DNA of 49,922 nt from Candidatus Obscuribacter sp. (GCA_021772095.1 JADYXR010000046.1:1-49922); one strand, 5' to 3'; shown: positions 35,150-44,118, numbered from the stretch's first letter. The notes: generated by a model from the sequence alone, not told the origin. A program made the numbers and translations.

Positions 35150-37075
35150 GTGACCACCACAGAACGCCGGTCGGAGACGTTTCGCAATAAATTTCGTCGT
35201 TGGTTCTTCGAAGGCGTTAGAAGAAATATAAAGGCAACTCCGAGCCACCAGGACAAATGGTGGAGGGTGATGTGTCTGACTGGTGTCGACTATTTTTCCA
35301 CACTCGGTTACCAACCCGGAATTGCTTTCTTGGCGGCTGGCGTGTTGTCGCCCATCGCTACCGCCATTGTCGTTATCATCACTCTGTTCGGGCTGGTACC
35401 GCTATATTCGCGAGTGGCAAAAGAGAGCCCGCACGGACAGGGCAGTATTGCCATGTTGGAGAGCTTGCTTCCCGGATGGCAAGGTAAAACACTAATTTTG
35501 ATATTGTTGGGTTTTGCTGCAACGAGTTGGGTGATTACCATCACGCTCTCGGCGGCAGATGCCACCGCTCACATCGTGCAAAATCCGTTAGTGACTCGAT
35601 GGCCGGCAGATCATTTGATCATCACATTCGTGCTTTTGTTGCTTCTCGGCGGCGTTTTTCTCAAAGGCTTCAAAGAAGCGATCGGTATATCGGTCGCTAT
35701 TGTCGCTGCGTATGTTGTCTGCAATGCCATTGTCATCAGCCGATCGTTGTCGGAGATTATTACTCATCCCGTCTACTTTGAGCAGTGGCAGACAAACCTT
35801 TTCCAGCAGCATCACAATATTCCATTAATGATCGGCGTATCGATTATCCTGTTCCCGAAGCTGGCGCTCGGTATGTCAGGATTCGAGACCGGCGTGGCGG
35901 TGATGCCGTTGGTGGAGGGGGATGCGAGCGAGGATCCGGTGCATCCGTCAGGTCGCATCCGCAATACCGGCAAATTGCTTCTGACGGCAGCGTTGATTAT
36001 GGCCGGATTGCTGTTAACCAGCAGCTTTGTCACCACTGCATTAATTGAGCCGCAGTTGTTTCAAGACGGCGGTGCCGCCAATGGCAGAGCGCTAGCCTAT
36101 CTTTCACATAAGTACTTCGGTGAAACATTCGGCACCATATACGACATCAGCACGATCCTGATACTTTGGTTTGCCGGCGCATCAGCGATGGCTGGATTGA
36201 TGAACCTGGTGCCGAAATATCTGCCACGATATGGCATGGCCCCTAACTGGGCGCGTGCGCAGAGACCGCTCGTCATCGTTTTCACAACAATCAATCTCCT
36301 GGTTACATACGCCTTTAATGCTGACGTGGATGCGCAAGCAGGCGCTTACGCTACCGGTGTTCTTGTTCTGTTCGTATCTGCGGCTTTTGCAGTTGCTCTT
36401 GTCGTGTGGAATGAAAGCAGAAGGCGACGGCTTGTCTTTGGCACTATCTTTCTGGTCTTCCTGTATACGACGATTGCAAACATGATAGAACGCCCGGAGG
36501 GCTTGCAGATAGCCTTGATTTTTATCGCCGCTATTCTTTTCACCTCCCTTATCTCGCGTACGATGCGGTCATTAGAACTGCGGATCCAAGAAGTGCACTT
36601 TGATGAGCAAGGGCAAGCATTAATTCAGAAATCTCTGAATCATAACGGTGAGGTTCATCTATTAGCGCATAGACCCGATGGAACCGACTACGCTCCAAAG
36701 GAAGCTGAAACACGCGCCACCCATAAGTTAACCGCCGCACAAGCAGATTTTGTGTTTCTGGAAGTTTCGCTGACCGATCCGTCCGACTTCGGAGACGAAC
36801 TTCTGGAAGTTACTGGCCACATGGTCGACGGGCATTCTATCCTGCGTTGCCAGTGCCCGGCCATACCTAACGCAATCGCGGCGATATTGCTCCATCTGAG
36901 GGATTCGACGAACACCATGCCGCACGTCTACTTCGGCTGGACAGAAGGGCATCCACTGGCTTACGTGTTCAAATACATATTCTTCGGCGAAGGCGAAACG
37001 GCGCCGGTGACGCGGGAAATCCTGCGCGCATTCGAAAAGAATCCAGACAGACGTCCAAAAATCATTGTTGGTTGA
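35150..37075 (+). CDS. APC-superfamily permease, candidate potassium transporter
   Basis: 641 residues. About twelve hydrophobic helices (~40-480) and a soluble C-terminal domain of ~160 residues. The first helix region V-D-Y-F-S-T-L-G-Y-Q-P-G resembles the substrate-binding unwound helix 1 of APC transporters, and F-E-T-G-V-A-V-M the helix 6 region. Proteins of this size and layout include amino acid permeases and the KimA-type K+/H+ symporters, which also have a cytosolic C-terminal domain. Location directly after a KdpDE-like pair, with a phased repeat array in the 160-bp gap, favours potassium. GTG start at 35150, GGGAG five to six bases upstream. No KdpFABC genes are in the window. Confidence 0.78.
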   Translation: MTTTERRSETFRNKFRRWFFEGVRRNIKATPSHQDKWWRVMCLTGVDYFSTLGYQPGIAFLAAGVLSPIATAIVVIITLFGLVPLYSRVAKESPHGQGSIAMLESLLPGWQGKTLILILLGFAATSWVITITLSAADATAHIVQNPLVTRWPADHLIITFVLLLLLGGVFLKGFKEAIGISVAIVAAYVVCNAIVISRSLSEIITHPVYFEQWQTNLFQQHHNIPLMIGVSIILFPKLALGMSGFETGVAVMPLVEGDASEDPVHPSGRIRNTGKLLLTAALIMAGLLLTSSFVTTALIEPQLFQDGGAANGRALAYLSHKYFGETFGTIYDISTILILWFAGASAMAGLMNLVPKYLPRYGMAPNWARAQRPLVIVFTTINLLVTYAFNADVDAQAGAYATGVLVLFVSAAFAVALVVWNESRRRRLVFGTIFLVFLYTTIANMIERPEGLQIALIFIAAILFTSLISRTMRSLELRIQEVHFDEQGQALIQKSLNHNGEVHLLAHRPDGTDYAPKEAETRATHKLTAAQADFVFLEVSLTDPSDFGDELLEVTGHMVDGHSILRCQCPAIPNAIAAILLHLRDSTNTMPHVYFGWTEGHPLAYVFKYIFFGEGETAPVTREILRAFEKNPDRRPKIIVG

Positions 37076-37138
37076 TTGAAAATGTTTTGCTGTGCGCTCT
37101 TGCCGGAGTGCAAAGAACACTAATATGTCCGGAAACGC

Positions 37139-37166
37139 AAAACACCCGGCTTTCACCGAGTGTTTT
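37139..37166. terminator. Bidirectional terminator
   Basis: AAAACACYCGG-type inverted repeat: AAAACACCCGG and CCGAGTGTTTT with one mismatch and a short loop. A-run on one side and T-run on the other make it work in both directions between the convergent permease and tdk genes. Confidence 0.75.
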
Positions 37167-37218
37167 ACGTGCGTTGGAAGTCCAGTAGTGAGATCCGTAA
37201 AAACGGATCCTGAGCCAA

Positions 37219-37848
37219 TTAGCTTGCGACAGGTGCTGTTTGCACGAGTGCCAGCGGGACCGGTGTGGTTTCGTACAGCGGCAGTTCTAACCGCAGCTGG
37301 TACTCGCCAGGGGGCTCGAAGCAGTGAATGCAGCGAGCCTCGTACTGAGCGTCACCGACCAGAATTTGTTCGTCAGAATGTACCATACGCTGAGTGCGGC
37401 AAGCGAAGTCAGATCCGCACTTTCGGCAAACAGCCAAAAGTTTGTCCACACGATCAGCCATCGCCATCAATTGTGGAACGTGACCAAATGCGTTCCCGCG
37501 GTAGTCCAGGTCGAGACCTGAGCAAATCAATTTTTTCTTTTGTCTTAAAAGGGTCTGGACCACGCTAATCAAATCGTCGTTGAAGAATTGAGCTTCGTCG
37601 ATGCCGATAACGACTGCGTGTGATGAATATTTGAGAATCTCTTTGGCTTCAGCAACCACGATTGCTTGCGATGCTAAACCGTTTCTGGACTCAACGAAGT
37701 TCGGTTTGGAACGTGTGTCTGTCTTGGGGCGCACGATGATTGTCGGCAAATATGCCAATCTTGCGCGTTCAATTCTTCTGATCAATTCACTCGATTTGCC
37801 GGCGCTCATACATCCGACTATTACTTCGAGTCTATATCCACTCAGCAT
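37219..37848 (-). CDS. tdk: Thymidine kinase
   Basis: 209 residues. Type II thymidine kinase, salvaging thymidine to dTMP with ATP. The P-loop is G-C-M-S-A-G-K-S (residues 12-19), where most members have G-P-M-F/Y-S-G-K-T/S. The Walker-B-like I-D-E-A-Q-F-F (catalytic Glu in the motif), the G-L-D-L-D-Y-R-G-N-A-F lasso region, and two Cys pairs, C-R-K-C and C-I-H-C, of the structural zinc are all present. It is monocistronic: the bidirectional terminator lies downstream and ~170 bp of noncoding DNA upstream. Confidence 0.93.
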   Translation of the reverse strand: MLSGYRLEVIVGCMSAGKSSELIRRIERARLAYLPTIIVRPKTDTRSKPNFVESRNGLASQAIVVAEAKEILKYSSHAVVIGIDEAQFFNDDLISVVQTLLRQKKKLICSGLDLDYRGNAFGHVPQLMAMADRVDKLLAVCRKCGSDFACRTQRMVHSDEQILVGDAQYEARCIHCFEPPGEYQLRLELPLYETTPVPLALVQTAPVAS

Positions 37849-38021
37849 TACGCACTTGTCTCCACGTATATCGGCGGTAGGCCTTTTGGCGCTTGGCTAG
37901 TACTGAAAAATCAGTGATAGTAACCGTTTCGAACCAATCGCAGGTCCTATGTTAACCAAATTCACGGAGCGTAGGCTTCAACAATACTAATCTGATATGA
38001 CGATCACAGAACCCGAATCGC

Positions 38022-39485
38022 TCACCTGGAATCGTCTTCGGAGTTCTCTTGCGGCTTTCCGGGCTTTAATAAATGTGGTGTTGTCAGAAATTTGTAATGG
38101 AAGATCTTGTCAAGAGTTGGGCGTGGTAGGACTTTTGAATTGATCAAATACTCGCGAACGTCCTGCCCTTGGGCTTTTGCCTGGTCGATAATGTCAAGTG
38201 TTTGCTCGTAACCAACTTCGGTCGTTAGTGCCGCAATCATTGCGCCTGACTTGTCTAGCAGTTCTTTACATCGCGCAGTATCTGCTGTGATTTTGATTAA
38301 ACAATGATGGTTAAAATCGGAAAGAGCTTTCTGCATCGTCGAAATCGACATCAATATATTGTCGATAATCGCAGGTGTAAGGGCATTGGCTTCCAATTGA
38401 CCGGCTTGTGCGGAAAGGCAGACGGCGTGGTCGTTTCCCATAACCTCGTAGCAGACCATGATTAACAGCTCGGTTAATGGCGGAATTGCCACCTTTGGCA
38501 TCACGCCCGCCCATAAAGTAGATGAACTCAATAAGGAGTCAGACAACTTGATCTCGCTGAAACCGGCTGATGGTCCCGAACTCATTAGTTTTAAGTCGCC
38601 TGCGATTTTGACCAGATCGACAGCTAGATCGCGCAGGCTGGATGATAAAGCGGCAAAATCACTCATTGATTGAGTTAAACGGAAGTAGTCCTCAGCGGGT
38701 CGCAGACTGAGATTCGTCACTTGTGCAAGATTGCGTGTGGCGGCTGCAGCAAATTCCGGGGCGGTATTAAATCCGGTGCCGACAGAACGTCCACCCAAAT
38801 TGATTTCTTCCAGATTGGTGCCCGCGTCCTTGATTCGCCGCAGTGCGTGCTCGATCATGGAGCCGTAGCAATTAAATTCTTGACCTAGTGTGACGGGTGC
38901 ATCATCACGAAGTGATGTTCTTCCTACTTTAACGATGCGCTCGAATTCTAAACTTTTTCGTCGAAGCAGGCGCTCCATCTCGATTACGGTGACTTGCAGT
39001 TTTTTTAGCGAATTCATGATTGCGATGCGCATCGCTGTTGTATAAACGTCAGCGGTTGATTGGGAAAGATTGACATGCCTGGATGCGCTCACTGAAGCTG
39101 GTGCGTCAACTGGATCTCCAAGAATCTCGCATGCGCGGTTGGCGATCAATTCGTTTATGTTGACAATTAAACCAATGCCGGCGCCACCATGGAAAGCATC
39201 AACTACGATTTGATCTCGCCACTGTCCGCTTAGAATCTCGTCGCAGACCTGGGTTATGGCAGATACTGTTTTGCGATCGAGTTGACCCAGTTCACCATTG
39301 GTGATGGCAACCGCTTTTTTTACTTGTGCAATCGCTTCGATCAGCGCCGGATGAGTTGGACGACCAGTAGCTGCGAAGAACTCGATTGCGCGCGCCGTTC
39401 CGACACCCCAATAGCAACCTGCTGGTATGGTAACGTCGCCGAATTCGTCGGTCTCAGTTCGAGGGTGTCCTTTGCGCGATGCCAT
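38022..39485 (-). CDS. Aspartase/fumarase-superfamily protein with degraded active site
   Basis: 487 residues, full length for aspartase/class II fumarase. Framework motifs are clear: V-G-R-T-S-L-R-D-D-A-P-V-T-L-G-Q-E-F, G-T-G-F-N-T, M-S-S-G-P-S-A-G-F. But the catalytic motifs are altered. The signature loop G-S-S-I-M-P-x-K-x-N-P aligns with W-A-G-V-M-P-K-V-A-I-P after a 5-residue insertion, so the catalytic Ser, the Lys and the Asn are replaced. G-A-G-T-S reads G-A-G-I-G, and S-Q-S-T-N-D reads S-Q-S-T-A-D. I infer a paralogue that is either inactive or changed in chemistry. ATG 39485 is preceded by GAGG at 5 nt; a TTG one codon earlier is less likely. Cotranscription with the upstream TPR gene is possible. 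Confidence 0.85.
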   Translation of the reverse strand: MASRKGHPRTETDEFGDVTIPAGCYWGVGTARAIEFFAATGRPTHPALIEAIAQVKKAVAITNGELGQLDRKTVSAITQVCDEILSGQWRDQIVVDAFHGGAGIGLIVNINELIANRACEILGDPVDAPASVSASRHVNLSQSTADVYTTAMRIAIMNSLKKLQVTVIEMERLLRRKSLEFERIVKVGRTSLRDDAPVTLGQEFNCYGSMIEHALRRIKDAGTNLEEINLGGRSVGTGFNTAPEFAAAATRNLAQVTNLSLRPAEDYFRLTQSMSDFAALSSSLRDLAVDLVKIAGDLKLMSSGPSAGFSEIKLSDSLLSSSTLWAGVMPKVAIPPLTELLIMVCYEVMGNDHAVCLSAQAGQLEANALTPAIIDNILMSISTMQKALSDFNHHCLIKITADTARCKELLDKSGAMIAALTTEVGYEQTLDIIDQAKAQGQDVREYLINSKVLPRPTLDKIFHYKFLTTPHLLKPGKPQENSEDDSR

Positions 39486-39556
39486 CAAATCCTCTTTGCC
39501 ATATTTGAAAGCGCAGTTGTCAGGCTGCGTCCGTCCATTCCGGTGAGTTCAATTTC

Positions 39557-39670
39557 AATTCGTTCTTTCAGTTTGTTCTTCCATTCGTTCTTCCAATTCG
39601 TTGTTCCAATTCATTCTTTGATTCATTCTTTGATTCGTTCTTTCGGTTTCTTATTTCAATTCGTTTTTCA
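39557..39670. repeat. 12-13-bp tandem repeat (ATTCGTTCTTCC-like)
   Basis: About nine units of the form AATTCGTTCTTTC, 12-13 bp each, fill the gap between the fumarase-like gene and the TPR gene and run over the last codons of the latter. Strand-asymmetric pyrimidine-rich on plus, purine-rich on minus. Copies differ by single bases. Confidence 0.75.
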
Positions 39671-41804
39671 AATCTTCAGCGAGCTTATTGAGTTGCGGAA
39701 CACGCGATGCAGCGTCTGCGGTAAGCAGTGGGGCGAGTTCGGCAATCGCTTCTTGCTTTTGCTTGAGCGCAGCCAGTGACAGGGCTTTCAGATAAGGCAG
39801 GCTGGCATCGTTATAGCCGAGCGTATCGCATCGCCGCAAACTTTTCAGCGCCGACTGATAGTCGCCTTTCGTCAGATAAGCGCGACCAAGCTGCATGTGA
39901 GCCGCACCACTGGCTGGTTCTATGTCGATTGCTTTTTGATACTCGACAATCGCGTCGTTGAAAAAATTCAACTTCATGTATGAATTGCCGAGATTCGTTC
40001 GCAATTCAGCTGAGTCCATACCCACTGTTTTAGCGCGCTCCAGAGATTCCATATAGTTGTTGACGGCTTTGGAAGGATCGCCCGATTCGTCGTAAGCCAA
40101 TCCTCGGTAGAAATAAACCGAGAGATTTCGAGGTCGTAGTTTCACGGCTTTGTCCAGAGATTCGACGGCAAAAGCGGGATTGCCACTCGAGATCATTTGT
40201 CGCCCAGCAGCTACTTTCGCGAGAAATTCCGTCATGTTGTCGCCGCTTGGTGCGCTGTAACCGGGCATCGAAGCCGATTGCGGTGGTGTGGCATTTTGAG
40301 CGGCGGGTTGTGCAGGCGGAGTGTTCGGAGTGAGCTGGGCAGGTTGCTGTCCGTTTTGCTGTCCGGTTTGCGTCGTTTCTGACGGCGGGGTTTGTTGTGC
40401 TTGTTGTTGTTGTTGTTGTTGTGGCTGTTGTTGTGGCTGGCTCTGAGCCGGAGGAAGACTTTGAGCTGGCTGAGCGGGCATTTGTCTGGCCGGATCGCCT
40501 GGCGGAGCCTGAGCAGACGGGTTGTAGAACGGCTGTCCTGGCTGACCAGGCTGTTGTCCGGGATACTGTTGATTGGGATAATATTGGCGCGGTTGTTGTT
40601 GCCATTGCTGCGGATAGGCTTGTTGAGCCGGATATCCTGGTTGTTGTCCCGGATATCCTTGTTGTTGCATCGGATAGCCGGGATAGGTTTGCGGCGGTGT
40701 CTGCGCCGGATACTGGCGTTTCAGCGTGCTGAAGGGCTCTGCCGTGCCGGGAGGATATGCTTGTGCCGGCGGCGGTTGATACGCTGGAGGTCCGCCCTGG
40801 TAGGGCGAATATGGCTGCCCTGCATAAGGTTGACCCGGATATGATTGACCATAAGGTTGTCCGGGATAGGCTTGTGGCGGGCGGTATTGCTGTTGTGCAT
40901 ACGGATACTGAGCCGGATATCCTGGTTGCTGATACTGCGGTGGATAGGGCTGTGTGCCGTAAGGCGACCTTTGAATCTGTGGAATTGCTGGTAGTTTCGT
41001 CGGCGCTTGAGGCGGATAACCAGCCTGCTGCGGCGGTTGCGTAGTCGCAGCCTGCGGTGGTGTGGCAGAACCGTTTTGTGGCGGCGCAGTAGAACTAGCT
41101 TGTGCTGCCGTTCCAGAACCGGCTGGTGGCGCCGTTCTTTCTATTCCTTCTATTTGCTTGTCGTTAGCTGTATTAGGCTGCGCAGAAGTTTCCGGCACGC
41201 TTGCATCGGATGGTTGTGTTCCGGAACCCGGCTGTCCAGTCGTTTTCGCCGCGCCTTTCGCGGTCGCCGCGTTCTTTGCTGTTGCTTTAGAAGTGGTTTT
41301 TGAACTGCCCGCCGGCGAAGTGGACTTCCCAGAACCAGCCTGTGCAGCCGTTGTCGACGGAGTGGTGTCTTTCGACGAAGCTGCGTTTTTGGTGTTTGCG
41401 TTAACTCCGGTTTTGGAACCTGGTTTTGAACCTTGCGGAGGTTCGCTGCCTGACACGCTTTCGTCTCGAACGTCGTCGTCACGATCTGTTGTCGGCGGCG
41501 TTGTTTGATTTTCAGCCGGAATTTGCTTTGCTGAGTCGACGGCTTGAACAGGTTCTGCCTGACCCGGTTCTACGCTCTCGACTGCCGGACTGGTCTTCTT
41601 CGCGGTGCCGGGCTTGGTCGTCGCCGCAGGCTTACTGCCGGCTCCAAACGTTTCTGCCCTACCAGACTGTTCTCGTGTTTTACTCTTTGAAGTGGGCGGC
41701 ATGGACTGTGGCTTGACGCCTGCCATTTGAGCGAGCGCAGGCGCAGAAGCGCCGAGCAAAATTGCCGACGACAGAAAACACTTTATGTAGATGGGTTTCA
41801 GCAC
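39651..41804 (-). CDS. Secreted Pro/Gln-rich protein with C-terminal TPRs
   Basis: 717 residues from the GTG at 41804, which opens a clean signal peptide (cleavage after A-P-A-L-A near 25); the frame extends to 41873, and neither start has a strong ribosome binding site. Then Ala/Thr/Ser-rich low complexity (~30-250), a long Pro-Gly-Tyr-Gln region (~250-480) with recurring Y-P-G-Q-Q-P-G-Y units and a poly-Gln run, and four TPRs (~545-710: AGRQMISSGNPAFAVESLDKAVKLRP and later). The middle resembles collagen-like or prion-like disordered linkers and could span the cell wall. Likely a surface scaffold; no enzyme domain. Confidence 0.82.
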   Translation of the reverse strand: MLKPIYIKCFLSSAILLGASAPALAQMAGVKPQSMPPTSKSKTREQSGRAETFGAGSKPAATTKPGTAKKTSPAVESVEPGQAEPVQAVDSAKQIPAENQTTPPTTDRDDDVRDESVSGSEPPQGSKPGSKTGVNANTKNAASSKDTTPSTTAAQAGSGKSTSPAGSSKTTSKATAKNAATAKGAAKTTGQPGSGTQPSDASVPETSAQPNTANDKQIEGIERTAPPAGSGTAAQASSTAPPQNGSATPPQAATTQPPQQAGYPPQAPTKLPAIPQIQRSPYGTQPYPPQYQQPGYPAQYPYAQQQYRPPQAYPGQPYGQSYPGQPYAGQPYSPYQGGPPAYQPPPAQAYPPGTAEPFSTLKRQYPAQTPPQTYPGYPMQQQGYPGQQPGYPAQQAYPQQWQQQPRQYYPNQQYPGQQPGQPGQPFYNPSAQAPPGDPARQMPAQPAQSLPPAQSQPQQQPQQQQQQQAQQTPPSETTQTGQQNGQQPAQLTPNTPPAQPAAQNATPPQSASMPGYSAPSGDNMTEFLAKVAAGRQMISSGNPAFAVESLDKAVKLRPRNLSVYFYRGLAYDESGDPSKAVNNYMESLERAKTVGMDSAELRTNLGNSYMKLNFFNDAIVEYQKAIDIEPASGAAHMQLGRAYLTKGDYQSALKSLRRCDTLGYNDASLPYLKALSLAALKQKQEAIAELAPLLTADAASRVPQLNKLAEDLKNELK

Positions 41805-41902
41805 TGAGTAAGAGTAAGTTTTTCCTGCTAACCTGACTTCATGTACGGCGGTCCATGAAATAAATTCTTGCACATCAGACCCTGACGTTTCCTATTTGAT
41901 TC

Positions 41903-42232
41903 GTGAGCGATCAAGTCAACAATTCAGAGCTTATCGAAGGCGGTCAATCGCACTGTAATACGTGCTCGGCGCCGCTTTGCCTGAGAAAACAAGTGATAAA
42001 TCTTGCTCTCGGCAACATCGATGAGATGTTTTGTCTTATCTGCTCGGGGGCGGATAGTGGGCGCTCGGCAGAGGATGTGCTCACGGGGATTAAAGATTAC
42101 GTTCTTTCGCGACCGTGTTTTAAGAAGGAATGGGTCAAATATCCTAACGTCACATTCTGTCCTGAGCCGCACAGGTGCTTTCCAGAGACCTGTTTCGCCG
42201 CTGGTGATCTGGATGAAGTTGAACAAAAATGA
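41903..42232 (+). CDS. Cysteine-rich small protein paired with TusA-like gene
   Basis: 109 residues with nine cysteines at 18, 21, 26, 44, 47, 72, 86, 92 and 97. Two are C-x-x-C pairs (18/21 and 44/47), and a Cys-x5-Cys-x4-Cys cluster lies at the end. This pattern suits a zinc or Fe-S site. No signal peptide, so cytoplasmic. GTG start at 41903. The next gene, a TusA-like sulfur carrier, starts 15 bp after its stop, so the two surely share a transcript. I infer a sulfur-transfer or metal-cluster partner for TusA; no family recognised. The upstream divergent promoter region with the TPR gene is only ~100 bp. Confidence 0.72.
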   Translation: MSDQVNNSELIEGGQSHCNTCSAPLCLRKQVINLALGNIDEMFCLICSGADSGRSAEDVLTGIKDYVLSRPCFKKEWVKYPNVTFCPEPHRCFPETCFAAGDLDEVEQK

Positions 42233-42247
42233 AAGAGGAGGCTTTAG

Positions 42248-42475
42248 ATGGCTGATTACGAGCTGGACTTAACAGGTGTGGCTTGTCCGATGAATTTTGT
42301 CAAAACTCGACTGTTTCTCGACAAGATAGGCAGTGGCGACCTTTTGAAGGTTACACTCGATGGCGGTGAACCTCTTGAAAGCGTTACGTCGAGCGTACAA
42401 TCAGAAGGGCACGCGATTGAGGACACTGTGAAACTTTCCGAGGACAGCTATAGTCTGTTCATCCGTAAGGCATGA
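42248..42475 (+). CDS. TusA/SirA-family sulfur carrier protein
   Basis: 75 residues. The fold opens with a strand Y-E-L-D-L-T-G-V-A-C-P-M-N-F-V-K-T, where C14 in the C-P motif is the persulfide-carrying cysteine of TusA/YeeD/YedF proteins. A helix, then D-L-L-K-V-T-L-D-G-G-E-P and a C-terminal strand follow. TusA proteins relay sulfur from cysteine desulfurases to tRNA thiolation, molybdenum cofactor or sulfur oxidation enzymes. Replacement of the usual P-x-P after Cys by P-M-N is a small deviation. Strong AGAGGAGG before ATG 42248. Confidence 0.88.
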   Translation: MADYELDLTGVACPMNFVKTRLFLDKIGSGDLLKVTLDGGEPLESVTSSVQSEGHAIEDTVKLSEDSYSLFIRKA

Positions 42476-42609
42476 AGCGTGTTGTTGACAAACGGCGGAA
42501 AGATCAACTATAACCCCCTTTAGCCCGTGCGACGCTGCCATTAGGGGCCGCGACCCGCAAATTGTTTTTGATGGATTTTAAGGATACCGAGGAGTGGAGT
42601 TCTGTTCAG

Positions 42610-43299
42610 ATGCGCACCAAAATTGCCACCAAACACCCACTCGTAATTGCATGTCTCATCGCAGGATTGGCTCTGGGAGTCGGACCTGCTTATGCAGTCG
42701 ATGGTGCTAATCCAGAAGCTAATCAACCAACGGTTGAACAGGCTCGTGAATCTTCGGATTCGAATCCAGCTAGCGCACCGCTGAAATATAAGTATGCCGA
42801 AGCGCTCAAACGCGCAGGCCGCACTGAAGACGCAATTCGCGAATATTTAGGGGCGACTGAAATCGATCCTTCTTATTACATGGCGTATCACCAAATCACT
42901 TTGTGTTCACCTGACGCGAAGTCGCTGGCCGAGGGCGTTAAGCGGCTCACGCACTTGATGACGGACAAGCCTAAAGAGATGATGTTGCGCGTTGCACTTT
43001 CCGAATTGCTGGAATGTCAGGGGCAGTACTTTCATGCTTCAAAGGTGCTTGTGGAGCTGGTCTTCGATAATGCGGTTCCGCCGAAATTTGTCGCGAAGGT
43101 CAACAATCGCATTCGTTATTTGCAGTCGAAGTCGCGTGGAGAGCACGCCAGCAGAAGAGTTCTAGATACGCACCACACGACGGAGCACGATGTTCCGCTG
43201 CCTTTACCGGATGAAAATCTGTCGCGTGGATTGTCGGCATCAAGATTGGAAAAAGGACAAGAGGTCGATGGCTTCGGTCATTCGGTTCTCCAGCATTAG
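42610..43299 (+). CDS. Small secreted TPR protein
   Basis: 229 residues from ATG 42610, chosen because it starts a signal peptide (core IACLIAGLALGVG, cleavage after A-Y-A near 33) and has GGAG ten bases upstream; the frame opens at 42562. Two TPR-like units (~55-130: KYKYAEALKRAGRTEDAIREYLGATEIDPSYYMAY and the next). The C-terminal ~60 residues are charged and His-rich. Next gene, a TPR lipoprotein, starts 14 bp after its stop; the pair probably works together in the envelope. Confidence 0.78.
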   Translation: MRTKIATKHPLVIACLIAGLALGVGPAYAVDGANPEANQPTVEQARESSDSNPASAPLKYKYAEALKRAGRTEDAIREYLGATEIDPSYYMAYHQITLCSPDAKSLAEGVKRLTHLMTDKPKEMMLRVALSELLECQGQYFHASKVLVELVFDNAVPPKFVAKVNNRIRYLQSKSRGEHASRRVLDTHHTTEHDVPLPLPDENLSRGLSASRLEKGQEVDGFGHSVLQH

Positions 43300-43313
43300 G
43301 CTAAATAAACTCA

Positions 43314-44057
43314 ATGGCTCATAAACAGTCACGCTTTCAAGCAGCAATTCGTCGGCCGATAAAACTCAGTAGTTATTTGAGCGGGATTCTAGCGTTAGTG
43401 ACTTTGACCTCGTGTCATGGAAGCATGTCCTCTGAGAATTTGAAAGAGCTAAAGTACGCTGACAAGCCGACTCCGGAGCAACAAGCAAAACTGCCTTCAA
43501 ATGATCCGAACAGTGGATCTCAAGTTACGTACGAACAGAACATTTTTAAAGAACAGGCTGTCGCCGATGGCTGTCTGAAAGCCTGGCGTAAAGCGGTTAA
43601 CGATAAAGACGAAGCAGCCGCGATGAAAATGCTCGAAGAACTCGACAATAAATACACCGGCATCTCGTCTGTGCAATTCATGATGGGTCAAGTCAAAGAC
43701 CACTTCGGCAAGCACAAGGAAGCCGTCGTGCATTTCCGCCGCGCGCACAGCAGTAATCAATTCAGCTCGATGCAAACGTTCAAACTGGCAGAGTCTTTGC
43801 GCAAATCCGGAGATGCTAAAGGTTCGATTGTCTACTACAAAAAACTGGTTGGCAATCTAGAAACTGCAACGGGAGAATTCGGTCAAGACACGATGGTGCA
43901 GTTGCTCGGCTCCGTAAGATTGGGATTGGCTAAGGCTTACAGCGAATCCGGTCAGAAAGACGAAGCGCTTGTAGAAGTCAAAAAAGTTTTGGAGAAGAGG
44001 CCGGAACAGGCCGATGCTAAATCGCTTCTTAAGGAACTCGAAAAAACCGCTAAGTAA
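43314..44057 (+). CDS. TPR lipoprotein
   Basis: 247 residues. A basic N-terminal region and hydrophobic core (YLSGILALVTLTSC) end in the lipobox-like L-T-S-C, giving a lipid-modified Cys at about residue 34. After a Ser/Pro/Gln linker, three to four TPRs occupy ~85-245 (KEAVVHFRRAHSSNQ, KGSIVYYKKLVGNLE, DEALVEVKKVLEKRPEQ). Likely anchored to a membrane facing outward, assembling partner proteins. Fourteen bp after the previous TPR gene; hpd begins 60 bp later. Confidence 0.8.
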   Translation: MAHKQSRFQAAIRRPIKLSSYLSGILALVTLTSCHGSMSSENLKELKYADKPTPEQQAKLPSNDPNSGSQVTYEQNIFKEQAVADGCLKAWRKAVNDKDEAAAMKMLEELDNKYTGISSVQFMMGQVKDHFGKHKEAVVHFRRAHSSNQFSSMQTFKLAESLRKSGDAKGSIVYYKKLVGNLETATGEFGQDTMVQLLGSVRLGLAKAYSESGQKDEALVEVKKVLEKRPEQADAKSLLKELEKTAK

Positions 44058-44118
44058 GCGGCTTGTATCGTACAATTAAGCTCGAAGGGCCACATGTCGC
44101 ATTCGGGGGAGATTTCCG

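Noticed and set aside
37092..37568. 158-codon plus-strand frame in the tdk region
   Set aside because: It crosses the terminator hairpin and overlaps tdk antisense; no family resemblance.
40392..41508. Long open frames on the plus strand opposite the Pro/Gln-rich TPR gene
   Set aside because: They arise from the repetitive codons of the real gene, giving Leu/Val/Arg-rich products with no ribosome binding site or domain.
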